Source: Pararheinheimera marina
GTDB lineage: Bacteria; Pseudomonadota; Gammaproteobacteria; Enterobacterales; Alteromonadaceae
Direction: 5' to 3'
Assembly (NCBI RefSeq): GCF_042654345.1
Contig: NZ_JBHSGB010000005.1
Span: forward strand, 186,001 to 250,000
DNA length: 64,000 nucleotides
Below the pieces are notes generated by a model. That model saw only the letters and a list, made by a program, of their open reading frames with translations. It had not been told where the DNA came from and searched no databases. The first letter of the stretch is position 1, and each line of letters begins with the position of its first letter. Positions 1 through 6,999 of the stretch are shown piece after piece. The translations under genes and the position numbers were made by a program.

Positions 1-40
1 GGCGCAGTGCTGACTGCGGACGGAAATTGGCGGCGATCAT
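1..40 (-). CDS. Possible 5' end of a truncated minus-strand gene
   Basis: An ATG on the minus strand at position 40 opens a frame reading MIAANFRPQSALR that runs off the window edge. The short peptide faintly resembles the N-terminus of YheT-type alpha/beta hydrolases, but 13 residues cannot establish a family. There is no strong ribosome-binding site. An alternative is the tail of a plus-strand gene ending with the TAA at 40-42. The gap to the regulator gene that ends at 141 shows nothing else I can name. Confidence 0.25.
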   Translation of the reverse strand, partial: MIAANFRPQSALR

Positions 41-140
41 AACAGCTCAGCCAGCCTGAGCAAGCTGATGCCAGATAAAGTGTGGTTATTTGACGACTTT
101 TTGCTGCTGGTCAGAGCTGTTCGGTGCCTCAAAATCAGCC

Positions 141-569
141 TCAGCGCTTAAATTTGGTTTCCAGGATCACCGCCGAGTCGGTGCGCTCTACCCCTTCCAG
201 ATTGCCAATATCATCCAGCAACTGGCTAAGCTGAGCGGTGTTTTGCGCCTGCAACACCGCAATCAGGTCGTATTCACCGCTAATGGCGTAAAGTTCCGAA
301 ATTTGCGGTATTTGTTTTAGCTCCACATTGGTTTTGGTGGTCAGCTTCTGCTTCACTTTGATGGACACATGGGCCGACACCAAAGAACTTAAATAGCCAC
401 TGCCATACTGCAGCACATAGCCTTGGATAACGCCGTTCTGCTCCAGCCTTTGCATCCGGTTTTGCACTGTGCTGCGTGACAAATTCAGCACCCGCGCCAG
501 GTCCGAGATGCTGGCGCGGGCATTGCTACGTAAGATAGAAAGTAAGCGTTCGTCTTCATCAGTGATCAT
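141..569 (-). CDS. Lrp/AsnC family transcriptional regulator
   Basis: A 142-residue DNA-binding regulator. An N-terminal winged helix-turn-helix spans about residues 4-60 (recognition region SRSTVQNRM), followed by an AsnC/RAM ligand-binding domain at about 66-140 with the typical GEYDLIAVLQA strand. I chose the ATG at 569, giving MITDEDERLL as in the family, over an upstream in-frame ATG at 620 that adds an atypical 17-residue leader. It is transcribed away from the arginine-succinylation genes, so it is a reasonable candidate to sense an amino acid and control them or itself. That role is inferred from position; the family assignment is firm. The usual family length is 140-165 residues. Confidence 0.88.
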   Translation of the reverse strand: MITDEDERLLSILRSNARASISDLARVLNLSRSTVQNRMQRLEQNGVIQGYVLQYGSGYLSSLVSAHVSIKVKQKLTTKTNVELKQIPQISELYAISGEYDLIAVLQAQNTAQLSQLLDDIGNLEGVERTDSAVILETKFKR

Positions 570-598
570 TTTGATAATTAATTCCGTCAATTTGATAA
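570..598. promoter_or_regulatory. Direct repeat in the lrp-like/astC divergent promoter region
   Basis: The octamer TTTGATAA occurs at 570-577 and again at 591-598, 21 bases apart, about two helical turns. It sits directly upstream of the Lrp-like start and within the divergent region shared with astC. Spaced AT-rich direct repeats fit an Lrp-family oligomer, but the assignment is inferred. I saw no convincing ArgR box here. Confidence 0.35.
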
Positions 599-711
599 GT
601 TTGCAGCACAAATATGCCAAGAATGATACTGCACTCTGGTAAGTTCGGCCAATATAATGAAAGGAACTGGTAGAAATGCGGCCCCTGCCGCCTGTACTTA
701 AGGACTACGAA

Positions 712-1920
712 ATGCAAGTCAGCAGAAGTTTATTTGATGAAGTGATGGTACCCAACTACGCTCCGGCGCCCATGATCCCGGTCAAAGGTCAGGGGTCTCG
801 TTTATGGGACCAGTCCGGTCGTGAATACATCGACTTTGCCGGTGGTATCGCGGTGAACTGTCTTGGCCATTGCCATCCTGCTCTGGTGTCTGCATTAAAA
901 GAACAAGCTGACAAGCTGTGGCACTTATCCAACACCATGACCAACGAACCGGCTTTACAGCTGGCCAAAGCACTGGTCGACGCGACTTTTGCTGAAAAAG
1001 TGTATTTCGCCAACTCAGGCGCTGAAGCCAACGAAGCCGCACTGAAACTGGCGCGCCGCTGGGCCAAAAATGAATTTGGCGAACAAAAGAGCCAAATCAT
1101 TGCATTCAAACAAGGCTTCCATGGCCGTACTTTCTTTACGGTGACCGTCGGTGGTCAAGCTGCTTACTCAGACGGCTTTGGTCCAAAACCTGCGGACATC
1201 GTGCACGCGGAATACAATAACCTTGACAGCGTCAAAGCGCTGATCAACGACAATACCTGTGCTGTGATGCTGGAGCCTCTGCAAGGCGAAGGCGGCATTA
1301 TCACACCAACCGCTGAATTTATTCAGGGCGTACGTGCGCTCTGTGACCAGCACAACGCACTGCTGATTTTTGACGAAGTGCAGTCTGGTGTGGGTCGTAC
1401 TGGTGAGCTGTATGCCTATATGGGCCTGGGCGTCACCCCGGATATCCTGACCACAGCCAAAGCGCTGGGCGGCGGTTTCCCGATCGGCGCTATGCTGACC
1501 ACTACGGCTATTGCCAAGCACCTGGTGGTGGGCACCCATGGTTCCACTTATGGCGGTAACCCGCTGGCCTGTGCCGTCGGTCTGGCTGCTTTCAATACAG
1601 TTAATAGCCCTGCGGTACTGCAAGGTGTGAAAGAGCGTGAGGCGGTGTTCCGTGAACACCTGCAGGCGCTGAACGCCAAATACAACATTTTCACTGAAAT
1701 CCGCGGTCAGGGTTTGCTGCTTGGTTTTGCGCTGAATGAACAGTACCAGGGCAAAGCCCGTGACTTTATGCTGGCAGCGGCCGACGAAGGTCTGCTGATG
1801 CTGGTGGCTGGGCCTAACGTGGTGCGGATGGCGCCATCGCTGGTGATCCCACTGGACGATATCCATCAGGGCATGGCGCTGCTGGATAAAGCCGTTGCCA
1901 AACTGGTCGCCAAGGCCTGA
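712..1920 (+). CDS. astC: Succinylornithine/acetylornithine aminotransferase
   Basis: Class III PLP aminotransferase of 402 residues that converts N2-succinylornithine plus 2-oxoglutarate to succinylglutamate semialdehyde and glutamate in the arginine succinyltransferase (AST) pathway; it may also serve as ArgD. Visible motifs are NSGAEANEAA (PLP phosphate region), IFDEVQSGVGRTG with the ring-binding Asp, and TTAKALGGGFP with the Schiff-base Lys at about residue 250. The ATG at 712 has AAGGA at 700-704 and gives the family N-terminus (MQVSRSLFDEVMVPNY). An in-frame ATG at 676 would add 12 residues and cannot be excluded. It is followed by astA and astD, which settles AST rather than purely biosynthetic use. 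Confidence 0.93.
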   Translation: MQVSRSLFDEVMVPNYAPAPMIPVKGQGSRLWDQSGREYIDFAGGIAVNCLGHCHPALVSALKEQADKLWHLSNTMTNEPALQLAKALVDATFAEKVYFANSGAEANEAALKLARRWAKNEFGEQKSQIIAFKQGFHGRTFFTVTVGGQAAYSDGFGPKPADIVHAEYNNLDSVKALINDNTCAVMLEPLQGEGGIITPTAEFIQGVRALCDQHNALLIFDEVQSGVGRTGELYAYMGLGVTPDILTTAKALGGGFPIGAMLTTTAIAKHLVVGTHGSTYGGNPLACAVGLAAFNTVNSPAVLQGVKEREAVFREHLQALNAKYNIFTEIRGQGLLLGFALNEQYQGKARDFMLAAADEGLLMLVAGPNVVRMAPSLVIPLDDIHQGMALLDKAVAKLVAKA

Positions 1921-1935
1921 TTTTATTTTGACAAC

Positions 1936-1955
1936 AAGGCGGCAACAGCCGCCTT
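1936..1955 (+). other. Intercistronic hairpin between astC and astA
   Basis: A perfect 8-bp stem, AAGGCGGC (1936-1943) with GCCGCCTT (1948-1955), and a four-base loop lie in the 55-base gap between astC and astA. No T-run follows, so it is not a standard intrinsic terminator. An mRNA-stabilising or attenuating element that sets the ratio of AstC to AstA and AstD is an inference. Confidence 0.55.
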
Positions 1956-1975
1956 TGCAGGAACCCTAAGCGCTT

Positions 1976-3007
1976 ATGTTAGTGATCCGCCCTATCCGAC
2001 AATCGGATTATCCTGTGCTGATGCAGATTGCCGAAGAATCTGGCGCAGGTTTTACCTCATTGCCGGTCAATGAGCAGAAACTGAAAGCAAAAATTAGCCG
2101 GTCGGAGCAAAGCTTTGCGGCTGCCATCGACAGCCCCGGCGACCAGGGTTACCTCTTTGTGCTGGAAGACACCAGCACAGGTGAAATTGTCGGTACCTCC
2201 GGCATAGAAGCCTCGGTCGGTCTGCAAACCCCGCTGTACCATTTCCACAAAAGTACTGTGGTGCATCACTCGAATGAGCTGAATGTGTTTAAACAGGTGG
2301 AAATTCTGACCATGTGTAACGACTACACAGGTGTCAGTGAAATTTGCACCTTGTACCTGCGCGACCATTACCGCCAGGGCTTAAATGGCCGCTTTCTGTC
2401 GAAAGTCCGGTTTTTATTTATGGCCGAGCATATGCAGCGTTTCTCCAAACTGGTGATCGCCGAAATGCGCGGTGTGGCGGATGAAACCGGCCTGCCCCCC
2501 TTCTGGAAATGGCTGCAGTCGTATTTCTTCAGCATTGATTTTCCAACAGCGGATTACCTGATTGGCGTCGGTAACAAAGGTTTTATTGCCGACTTAATGC
2601 CACGCCACCCTATTTATGTCAGCTTACTGCCGGAAACGGCGCAGCAAGTGATAGGTGAAGTGCACCAGCACACTAAACCCGCGTTAAAACTGCTGGAAAA
2701 CGAAGGTTTTTTCCACCGTGGTTATGTGGATTTATTTGATGCCGGCCCGACAGTGGAATGCCAGTTACGCCAGGTTCAGTCGGTCCAGCAAAGCAAACAG
2801 GCCCAAGTGCGGGTACAGCAGGTATCTGCCGAGCAGACGCTGGCGATTTGTAATAGCAGCACCGAAAACTTCCGCGCTGTGTTTAGTAAAAATGCGGCGA
2901 TGAACGAGGCGCAGGAACTGCTGGTAAGCCCCGAACTGGCAGAAGCACTGCAGGTGCAGACCGGCGATATGGTCCGGTTTCTGCCGCTTGATAAGGTCAC
3001 AGACTAA
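1976..3007 (+). CDS. astA: Arginine N-succinyltransferase
   Basis: Transfers succinate from succinyl-CoA to the alpha-amino group of arginine, the committed step of AST catabolism, in the cytoplasm. The 343-residue length is the family norm. The N-terminus MLVIRPIRQSDYPVLMQIAE and the internal EILTMCNDYTGVSEICTLYL, FLFMAEHMQRF and LPPFWKWLQSYFFSIDF regions are characteristic of AstA in the GNAT-like fold. It lies between astC and astD, 12 bases before astD, so one transcript is likely. Nothing suggests damage. Confidence 0.95.
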   Translation: MLVIRPIRQSDYPVLMQIAEESGAGFTSLPVNEQKLKAKISRSEQSFAAAIDSPGDQGYLFVLEDTSTGEIVGTSGIEASVGLQTPLYHFHKSTVVHHSNELNVFKQVEILTMCNDYTGVSEICTLYLRDHYRQGLNGRFLSKVRFLFMAEHMQRFSKLVIAEMRGVADETGLPPFWKWLQSYFFSIDFPTADYLIGVGNKGFIADLMPRHPIYVSLLPETAQQVIGEVHQHTKPALKLLENEGFFHRGYVDLFDAGPTVECQLRQVQSVQQSKQAQVRVQQVSAEQTLAICNSSTENFRAVFSKNAAMNEAQELLVSPELAEALQVQTGDMVRFLPLDKVTD

Positions 3008-3019
3008 GGTAACAGACTC

Positions 3020-4480
3020 ATGACAGCACCCATTCAATACATCGCTGGCCAATGGCTGGCTGGCGAAGGTCAGGCCTTCCACTCTCTTAACCCGGCCACA
3101 GATAAGGTCATTTGGCAAGGCCAGGCCGCCTCTGAGGTGCAGGTTGACCAGGCACTGACCGCCGCCCGTCAGGCGTTTTACCTGTGGTCAGCCCAGTCGC
3201 TGGAACAACGTCTCGCCATCGTCGAGCGTTTTGCAGCGTTGCTGCAGGACAACACCGAACGCATGGCGCGTGCTATTGCCGAAGAAACCGGTAAAGCCCT
3301 GTGGGAAAGCCGCACCGAAGTAGCGGCAATGATTGGTAAAATCGCCATCTCCAAACGCGCGCACAGCGAACGCACCGGCACGGTAGAAAACCCGATGCCA
3401 GGCGCCAAAGCCTTTATCCGCCACAAACCTCATGGTGTGGTCGCCGTATTCGGCCCGTACAACTTTCCGGGTCATTTACCTAATGGTCATATAGTACCAG
3501 CGCTGATTGCCGGCAACGTGGTGGTATTTAAACCCTCGGAACTGACCCCTATGGTGGCAGAACTGACGGTGAAACTGTGGGAACAGGCCGGCATTCCGGC
3601 TGGTGTCATCAGCCTGTTGCAAGGCGAAGTGGCGACTGGCAAAGCGCTGGCCGCCCATGCGCAGCTCGACGGTCTGTTTTTCACTGGCAGCTCAAATACA
3701 GGCCATTTCCTGCATCAGCAGTTTGCTGGTCAGCCTGGGAAGATTCTGGCGCTGGAAATGGGTGGCAATAACCCGCTGCTGGTCAATGAAGTCGCCAATA
3801 CCAAAGCCGCGGTGCACGACATTATTCAGTCGGCGTTTTTAAGCTCGGGTCAGCGCTGTACTTGTGCCCGTAAACTGTTTTTACCGAACAGCGCCAACGG
3901 CGACCAGATCCTGGCCGAACTGATTAGCGCAACCCAAGCTATTGTGGTGGGCGATCCGCTGGCAGAGCAACAACCCTTTTACGGCAGCATGATTTCTGCA
4001 AAAGCCGCGGCCGCTATGGTGAAGGCTCAGCAGCAACTGGTAGAACTTGGCGGTAAAGTGCTGGTGGAGTTAAGCGCTGATGGTGCCTTTGTCCGTCCAG
4101 GTATTGTCGATGTGACTGGTGTGACTGGTATCCCGGATGAAGAAAATTTCGGTCCTTTGTTAAAGGTATACCGCTACGACGATTTTGACGCTGCCATCGA
4201 GCTGGCCAACGCCACCAAATACGGCTTGTCTGCCGGTTTGCTGGCGGATTCTGCAGAGCACTATCAGCACTTCTTCAGCCGTATTCGCGCCGGTATTGTC
4301 AACTGGAACAAACCTATCACAGGCGCGTCCAGCGCAGCGCCTTTTGGCGGCATTGGCGCCAGCGGCAATCACAGAGCCAGCGCTTATTACGCGGCTGACT
4401 ACTGTGCCTACCCTGTGGCTTCGGTCGAGGCCGAGTCTGTAGCATTACCGGCCAGTTTAAACCCTGGTTTATCGCTGTAA
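3020..4480 (+). CDS. astD: Succinylglutamate-semialdehyde dehydrogenase
   Basis: NAD-dependent aldehyde dehydrogenase of 486 residues that oxidises N-succinylglutamate 5-semialdehyde to N-succinylglutamate. The N-terminal cofactor domain has VAVFGPYNFPGHLPNGH and VVVFKPSELTP. The catalytic Glu is in LALEMGGNNP (about residue 246) and the nucleophilic Cys in SSGQRCTCARKLF (about residue 280). The length matches AstD. An AAGG-type ribosome-binding site overlaps the end of astA. The final steps, AstB (succinylarginine dihydrolase) and AstE, are not in this window, so they must be encoded elsewhere for the pathway to be complete. Confidence 0.94.
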   Translation: MTAPIQYIAGQWLAGEGQAFHSLNPATDKVIWQGQAASEVQVDQALTAARQAFYLWSAQSLEQRLAIVERFAALLQDNTERMARAIAEETGKALWESRTEVAAMIGKIAISKRAHSERTGTVENPMPGAKAFIRHKPHGVVAVFGPYNFPGHLPNGHIVPALIAGNVVVFKPSELTPMVAELTVKLWEQAGIPAGVISLLQGEVATGKALAAHAQLDGLFFTGSSNTGHFLHQQFAGQPGKILALEMGGNNPLLVNEVANTKAAVHDIIQSAFLSSGQRCTCARKLFLPNSANGDQILAELISATQAIVVGDPLAEQQPFYGSMISAKAAAAMVKAQQQLVELGGKVLVELSADGAFVRPGIVDVTGVTGIPDEENFGPLLKVYRYDDFDAAIELANATKYGLSAGLLADSAEHYQHFFSRIRAGIVNWNKPITGASSAAPFGGIGASGNHRASAYYAADYCAYPVASVEAESVALPASLNPGLSL

Positions 4481-4504
4481 TTTTGGATTTGGATCAATAA
4501 AACG

Positions 4505-4532
4505 CGCCAGCAGTTAAGTAACACTGCTGGCG
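4505..4532. other. Hairpin between astD and the DUF1338 gene
   Basis: A perfect 10-bp inverted repeat, CGCCAGCAGT (4505-4514) with ACTGCTGGCG (4523-4532), and an 8-base loop. On the plus strand it is followed by A-rich sequence, so it should not terminate strongly in that direction. On the minus strand it is followed by CGTTTTATTG and looks more terminator-like. It may shape processing of the ast transcript. Confidence 0.5.
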
Positions 4533-4564
4533 ACAAAAACAACCATCTTACCCGGACCACAACT

Positions 4565-5368
4565 ATGCATACCAACGTAAAAGACCTGTTTGACAACCTG
4601 TGGCAGAACTACCTCGAAGTGACACCATCGGCGAAGAAAATCCATCAAATTCTGGGCTCAACGCAACAAGACGATGTGATTAATGACCACATTGCGCTAC
4701 GCACCTTTAACATCGAAAAAGTGGGCCTGGACAAACTGGCGGCTCATTTACTGGCGCTGGGCTATACCGAAGGCGGTGAATACCACTTTGAAGCGAAAAA
4801 GCTGTATGCCAAGCATTTTGAGCACACAGACCCAAGCTTGCCTAAAGTCTTTATCTCTGAGCTGCTGCTGGAAAAATGTTCCGAGCAGTTGCAAAGCATA
4901 GTGCGCAAGCTGGTTGAGCAGATCCCAGCAGACGCTGTGACTGCAGATAACTTTTTGTATTCAGGCCGCCACTGGCAGATTGACCAGACAAGTTATGAAA
5001 CCTTATTGCAAGAAAGCGAATACGCCGCCTGGATGTCAGTGTGGGGTTACCGCGCTAACCATTTCACGGTTAGCGTCAATGCGCTTGCCAATTATGAAAC
5101 GCTGGAATCCGTCAATCAGGCTCTGAAAGACGCCGGTTTTGCGCTCAACACTTCAGGCGGTGAAATCAAAGGCACGCCGGAAGTTTTACTGGAGCAGTCG
5201 TCGACACTGGCCGACGAAGCACCGGTGCAATTCACCGATGGCAGCCGCAATATTCCAAGCTGCTTCTACGAATTTGCCCGCCGTTACCCAATGGCCAATG
5301 GCCAGCTGTACGGTGGTTTTGTCGCTGCTTCTGCCGACAAAATTTTTGAAAGTACCAACGTGCGTTAA
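4565..5368 (+). CDS. DUF1338 family protein, likely non-haem iron oxygenase
   Basis: A 267-residue protein that I recognise as DUF1338. The family includes HglS/YdcJ-type 2-oxoadipate dioxygenase/decarboxylases of lysine catabolism. H42 in DHIALRTFN, H166 in RANHFTVSVN and E236 in FYEFARRYP could form the 2-His-1-carboxylate metal site. That assignment is inferred from family knowledge. It is shorter than the long HglS type (about 450 residues). It sits 84 bases after astD in the same direction, and I recall the same arrangement in Shewanella, so a role linked to arginine or 2-oxo-acid metabolism is plausible. The substrate is unknown. Confidence 0.8.
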   Translation: MHTNVKDLFDNLWQNYLEVTPSAKKIHQILGSTQQDDVINDHIALRTFNIEKVGLDKLAAHLLALGYTEGGEYHFEAKKLYAKHFEHTDPSLPKVFISELLLEKCSEQLQSIVRKLVEQIPADAVTADNFLYSGRHWQIDQTSYETLLQESEYAAWMSVWGYRANHFTVSVNALANYETLESVNQALKDAGFALNTSGGEIKGTPEVLLEQSSTLADEAPVQFTDGSRNIPSCFYEFARRYPMANGQLYGGFVAASADKIFESTNVR

Positions 5369-5382
5369 TCGCCTCTTTTAGC

Positions 5383-5412
5383 AAAAAGCCCCGCAAATAA
5401 GCGGGGCTTTTT
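5383..5412. terminator. Bidirectional intrinsic terminator
   Basis: Stem GCCCCGC (5388-5394) with GCGGGGC (5401-5407), loop AAATAA, flanked by A5 on the left and T6 on the right, so it works on both strands. It separates the ast/DUF1338 unit from the convergent hydrolase gene and overlaps that gene's TAA. Confidence 0.9.
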
Positions 5413-5972
5413 TATTTGGCTGAGTCTGACAGCCAGCGCCTGACCTCAGACCAAAAATGCTGTGCTGCATCCGCCTGGTAATTTGGCGATAACGGGTTCA
5501 CAAAACCATGGGGCTGCGGCGTGCTTTGTATGGTCAGCCAAGCTTTGCCTTTAAGCTGTTCAAGCAATTGTGGCATCGAGAAATGCTGCTCCTGCTGACA
5601 AAACAGTAAGGTTACCGGGCACGCAGGCTGTAAGTCGCTGTAGTCGCGGATTTGCCCGCCATAGAGCCCAAACACCTTATTCAGCTTGAGCCTTTTGTCT
5701 GCCGCACAAACCCAGGCTGCGCTGGCACCGGCACTAAAGCCAAGCAGGCTGACCGGCTCCGTCGCATCAGCAAGCTGCTGTTGCAGTTTGTCGATGTAAG
5801 CTGTCATGCCGCCTGCGGCCAGAAAGGCATGGTAGGCGGCGTCCTCAGTCTGAAAGGCGGGCATTTGCTGCTGGTAGGGTTGCACCAGATGGTAATCAGC
5901 GCCCAGCGTCGCCAGTTGCTGACGCAGCGGCGGCTGATCACCGAAAATATCGGTGACAACCCATAAACTCAT
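5412..5972 (-). CDS. Small alpha/beta hydrolase (dienelactone-hydrolase-like)
   Basis: A 186-residue cytoplasmic alpha/beta hydrolase. The nucleophile elbow GFSAG places the serine at about residue 80, and the C-terminal PQPHGF supplies a likely catalytic His at about 155. The acidic member is probably in the region around LLFCQQEQH. No signal peptide is present. Its start overlaps the stop of the upstream metallo-beta-lactamase-fold gene by 4 bases, so the two are translationally coupled. The substrate is unknown; esterase or thioesterase is the cautious call. Confidence 0.72.
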   Translation of the reverse strand: MSLWVVTDIFGDQPPLRQQLATLGADYHLVQPYQQQMPAFQTEDAAYHAFLAAGGMTAYIDKLQQQLADATEPVSLLGFSAGASAAWVCAADKRLKLNKVFGLYGGQIRDYSDLQPACPVTLLFCQQEQHFSMPQLLEQLKGKAWLTIQSTPQPHGFVNPLSPNYQADAAQHFWSEVRRWLSDSAK

Positions 5973-6823
5973 AGCAGGTTTACCGGTAGCTTCAGGTACA
6001 CCTTGCCGTCTTCTGCCGGTGGAAACTGCCCTGCTCTCATATTGACCTGCACAGACGGCAACATCAGTTTGGGCATACTCAGGGTTTTATCACGGCTTTG
6101 GCGCATCGCGACAAACTGCTGCTCTGTGGTACCAAGCTTTAAATGAATATTCTCTGCCTGCTGAGCGGCCACTGTGGTTTCATAGCTAAATTCGGCACGC
6201 CCGGGCGCTTTGTAGTCATGGCACATAAACATCCGGGTCGACGCTGGCAACGCAAACAGACGCTGCACCGACTGATACAAGGTGGCGGCGTCGCCGCCCG
6301 GGAAGTCACAACGTGCAGAGCCGTAATCAGGCATAAAGAGCGTGTCACCTACAAAGACAGCGTCTTCGACCAGATAGCTGACACAGGCTGGCGTATGACC
6401 TGGTGTAAACAACACCTGGATGGACAAGTCTCCCAAAGGCAATTGCTGGTTATCGTCCAGTAACAGGTCAAAACAGCGGCCGTCCGGGACCACGTCAGTG
6501 GCCTGAAAGATCGGCACAAAAATCTGCTGCACTTCACTGATGCGTTTGCCAATGGCGATACGACCACCCAGCTGGGACTTCAAATAAGGCGACGCGGACA
6601 AATGATCGGCATGCACATGGGTTTCCAGCAACCATTGCAGATGAAGCCCGTGCGCCTGCACCCGTTCAATCCAGTGATCCGCCATCTGGTGTGCAGTGCG
6701 GCCTGAAGGCGCGTCAAATTCCAGCACAGGGTCAATAATAGCGGCCTGTCGGCTGCTACTGTCCCAAATCAGGTAGCTGTAGGTATTGCTGTCCGGGTCA
6801 AAGGCATGTTCGAGCATCAACAT
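5969..6823 (-). CDS. MBL-fold metallo-hydrolase (GloB/ETHE1-like)
   Basis: A 284-residue metallo-beta-lactamase-fold protein. The metal motif T-HVHADH lies at residues 69-74, with further ligands in FTPGHTPAC, VFVGDTLF and MCHDYKAPG. The sequence resembles the Blh/ETHE1-like branch, in which several members are persulfide dioxygenases, more than classical glyoxalase II. It could therefore act on glutathione persulfide or a related thiol, but the motifs alone do not decide this. The start at 6823 has a strong GGAGGA eight bases upstream. It is the first gene of a two-gene unit with the overlapping alpha/beta hydrolase. Confidence 0.78.
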   Translation of the reverse strand: MLMLEHAFDPDSNTYSYLIWDSSSRQAAIIDPVLEFDAPSGRTAHQMADHWIERVQAHGLHLQWLLETHVHADHLSASPYLKSQLGGRIAIGKRISEVQQIFVPIFQATDVVPDGRCFDLLLDDNQQLPLGDLSIQVLFTPGHTPACVSYLVEDAVFVGDTLFMPDYGSARCDFPGGDAATLYQSVQRLFALPASTRMFMCHDYKAPGRAEFSYETTVAAQQAENIHLKLGTTEQQFVAMRQSRDKTLSMPKLMLPSVQVNMRAGQFPPAEDGKVYLKLPVNLL

Positions 6824-6999
6824 CTGCGTTGTCCTCCACTCTGTTTTACTCAGAGTAACAAAATCCGAATATTCCCGAAAGATATAAGGTTATTCTTTTC
6901 GGCTATTTATAAACTTCTAAACGCCATCGTTATGTCATAAAAATTTAACGGTATGACTCCAAAATGCGGTCGCCTTTCCAAAAACTGTGCCGGAGTAGT

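Noticed and set aside
570..600. Possible ArgR box upstream of astC
   Set aside because: The AT-rich TGATAATTAATT only loosely fits the ARG box and lacks the tandem arrangement.
1168..1866. A 232-residue minus-strand open frame inside astC
   Set aside because: Antisense shadow of a well-conserved aminotransferase, His/Gln-rich with no family resemblance.
5969..6823. Classical glyoxalase II (GloB)
   Set aside because: The metal motifs are shared, but the overall sequence and length resemble the Blh/ETHE1-like branch, so only the fold is called.
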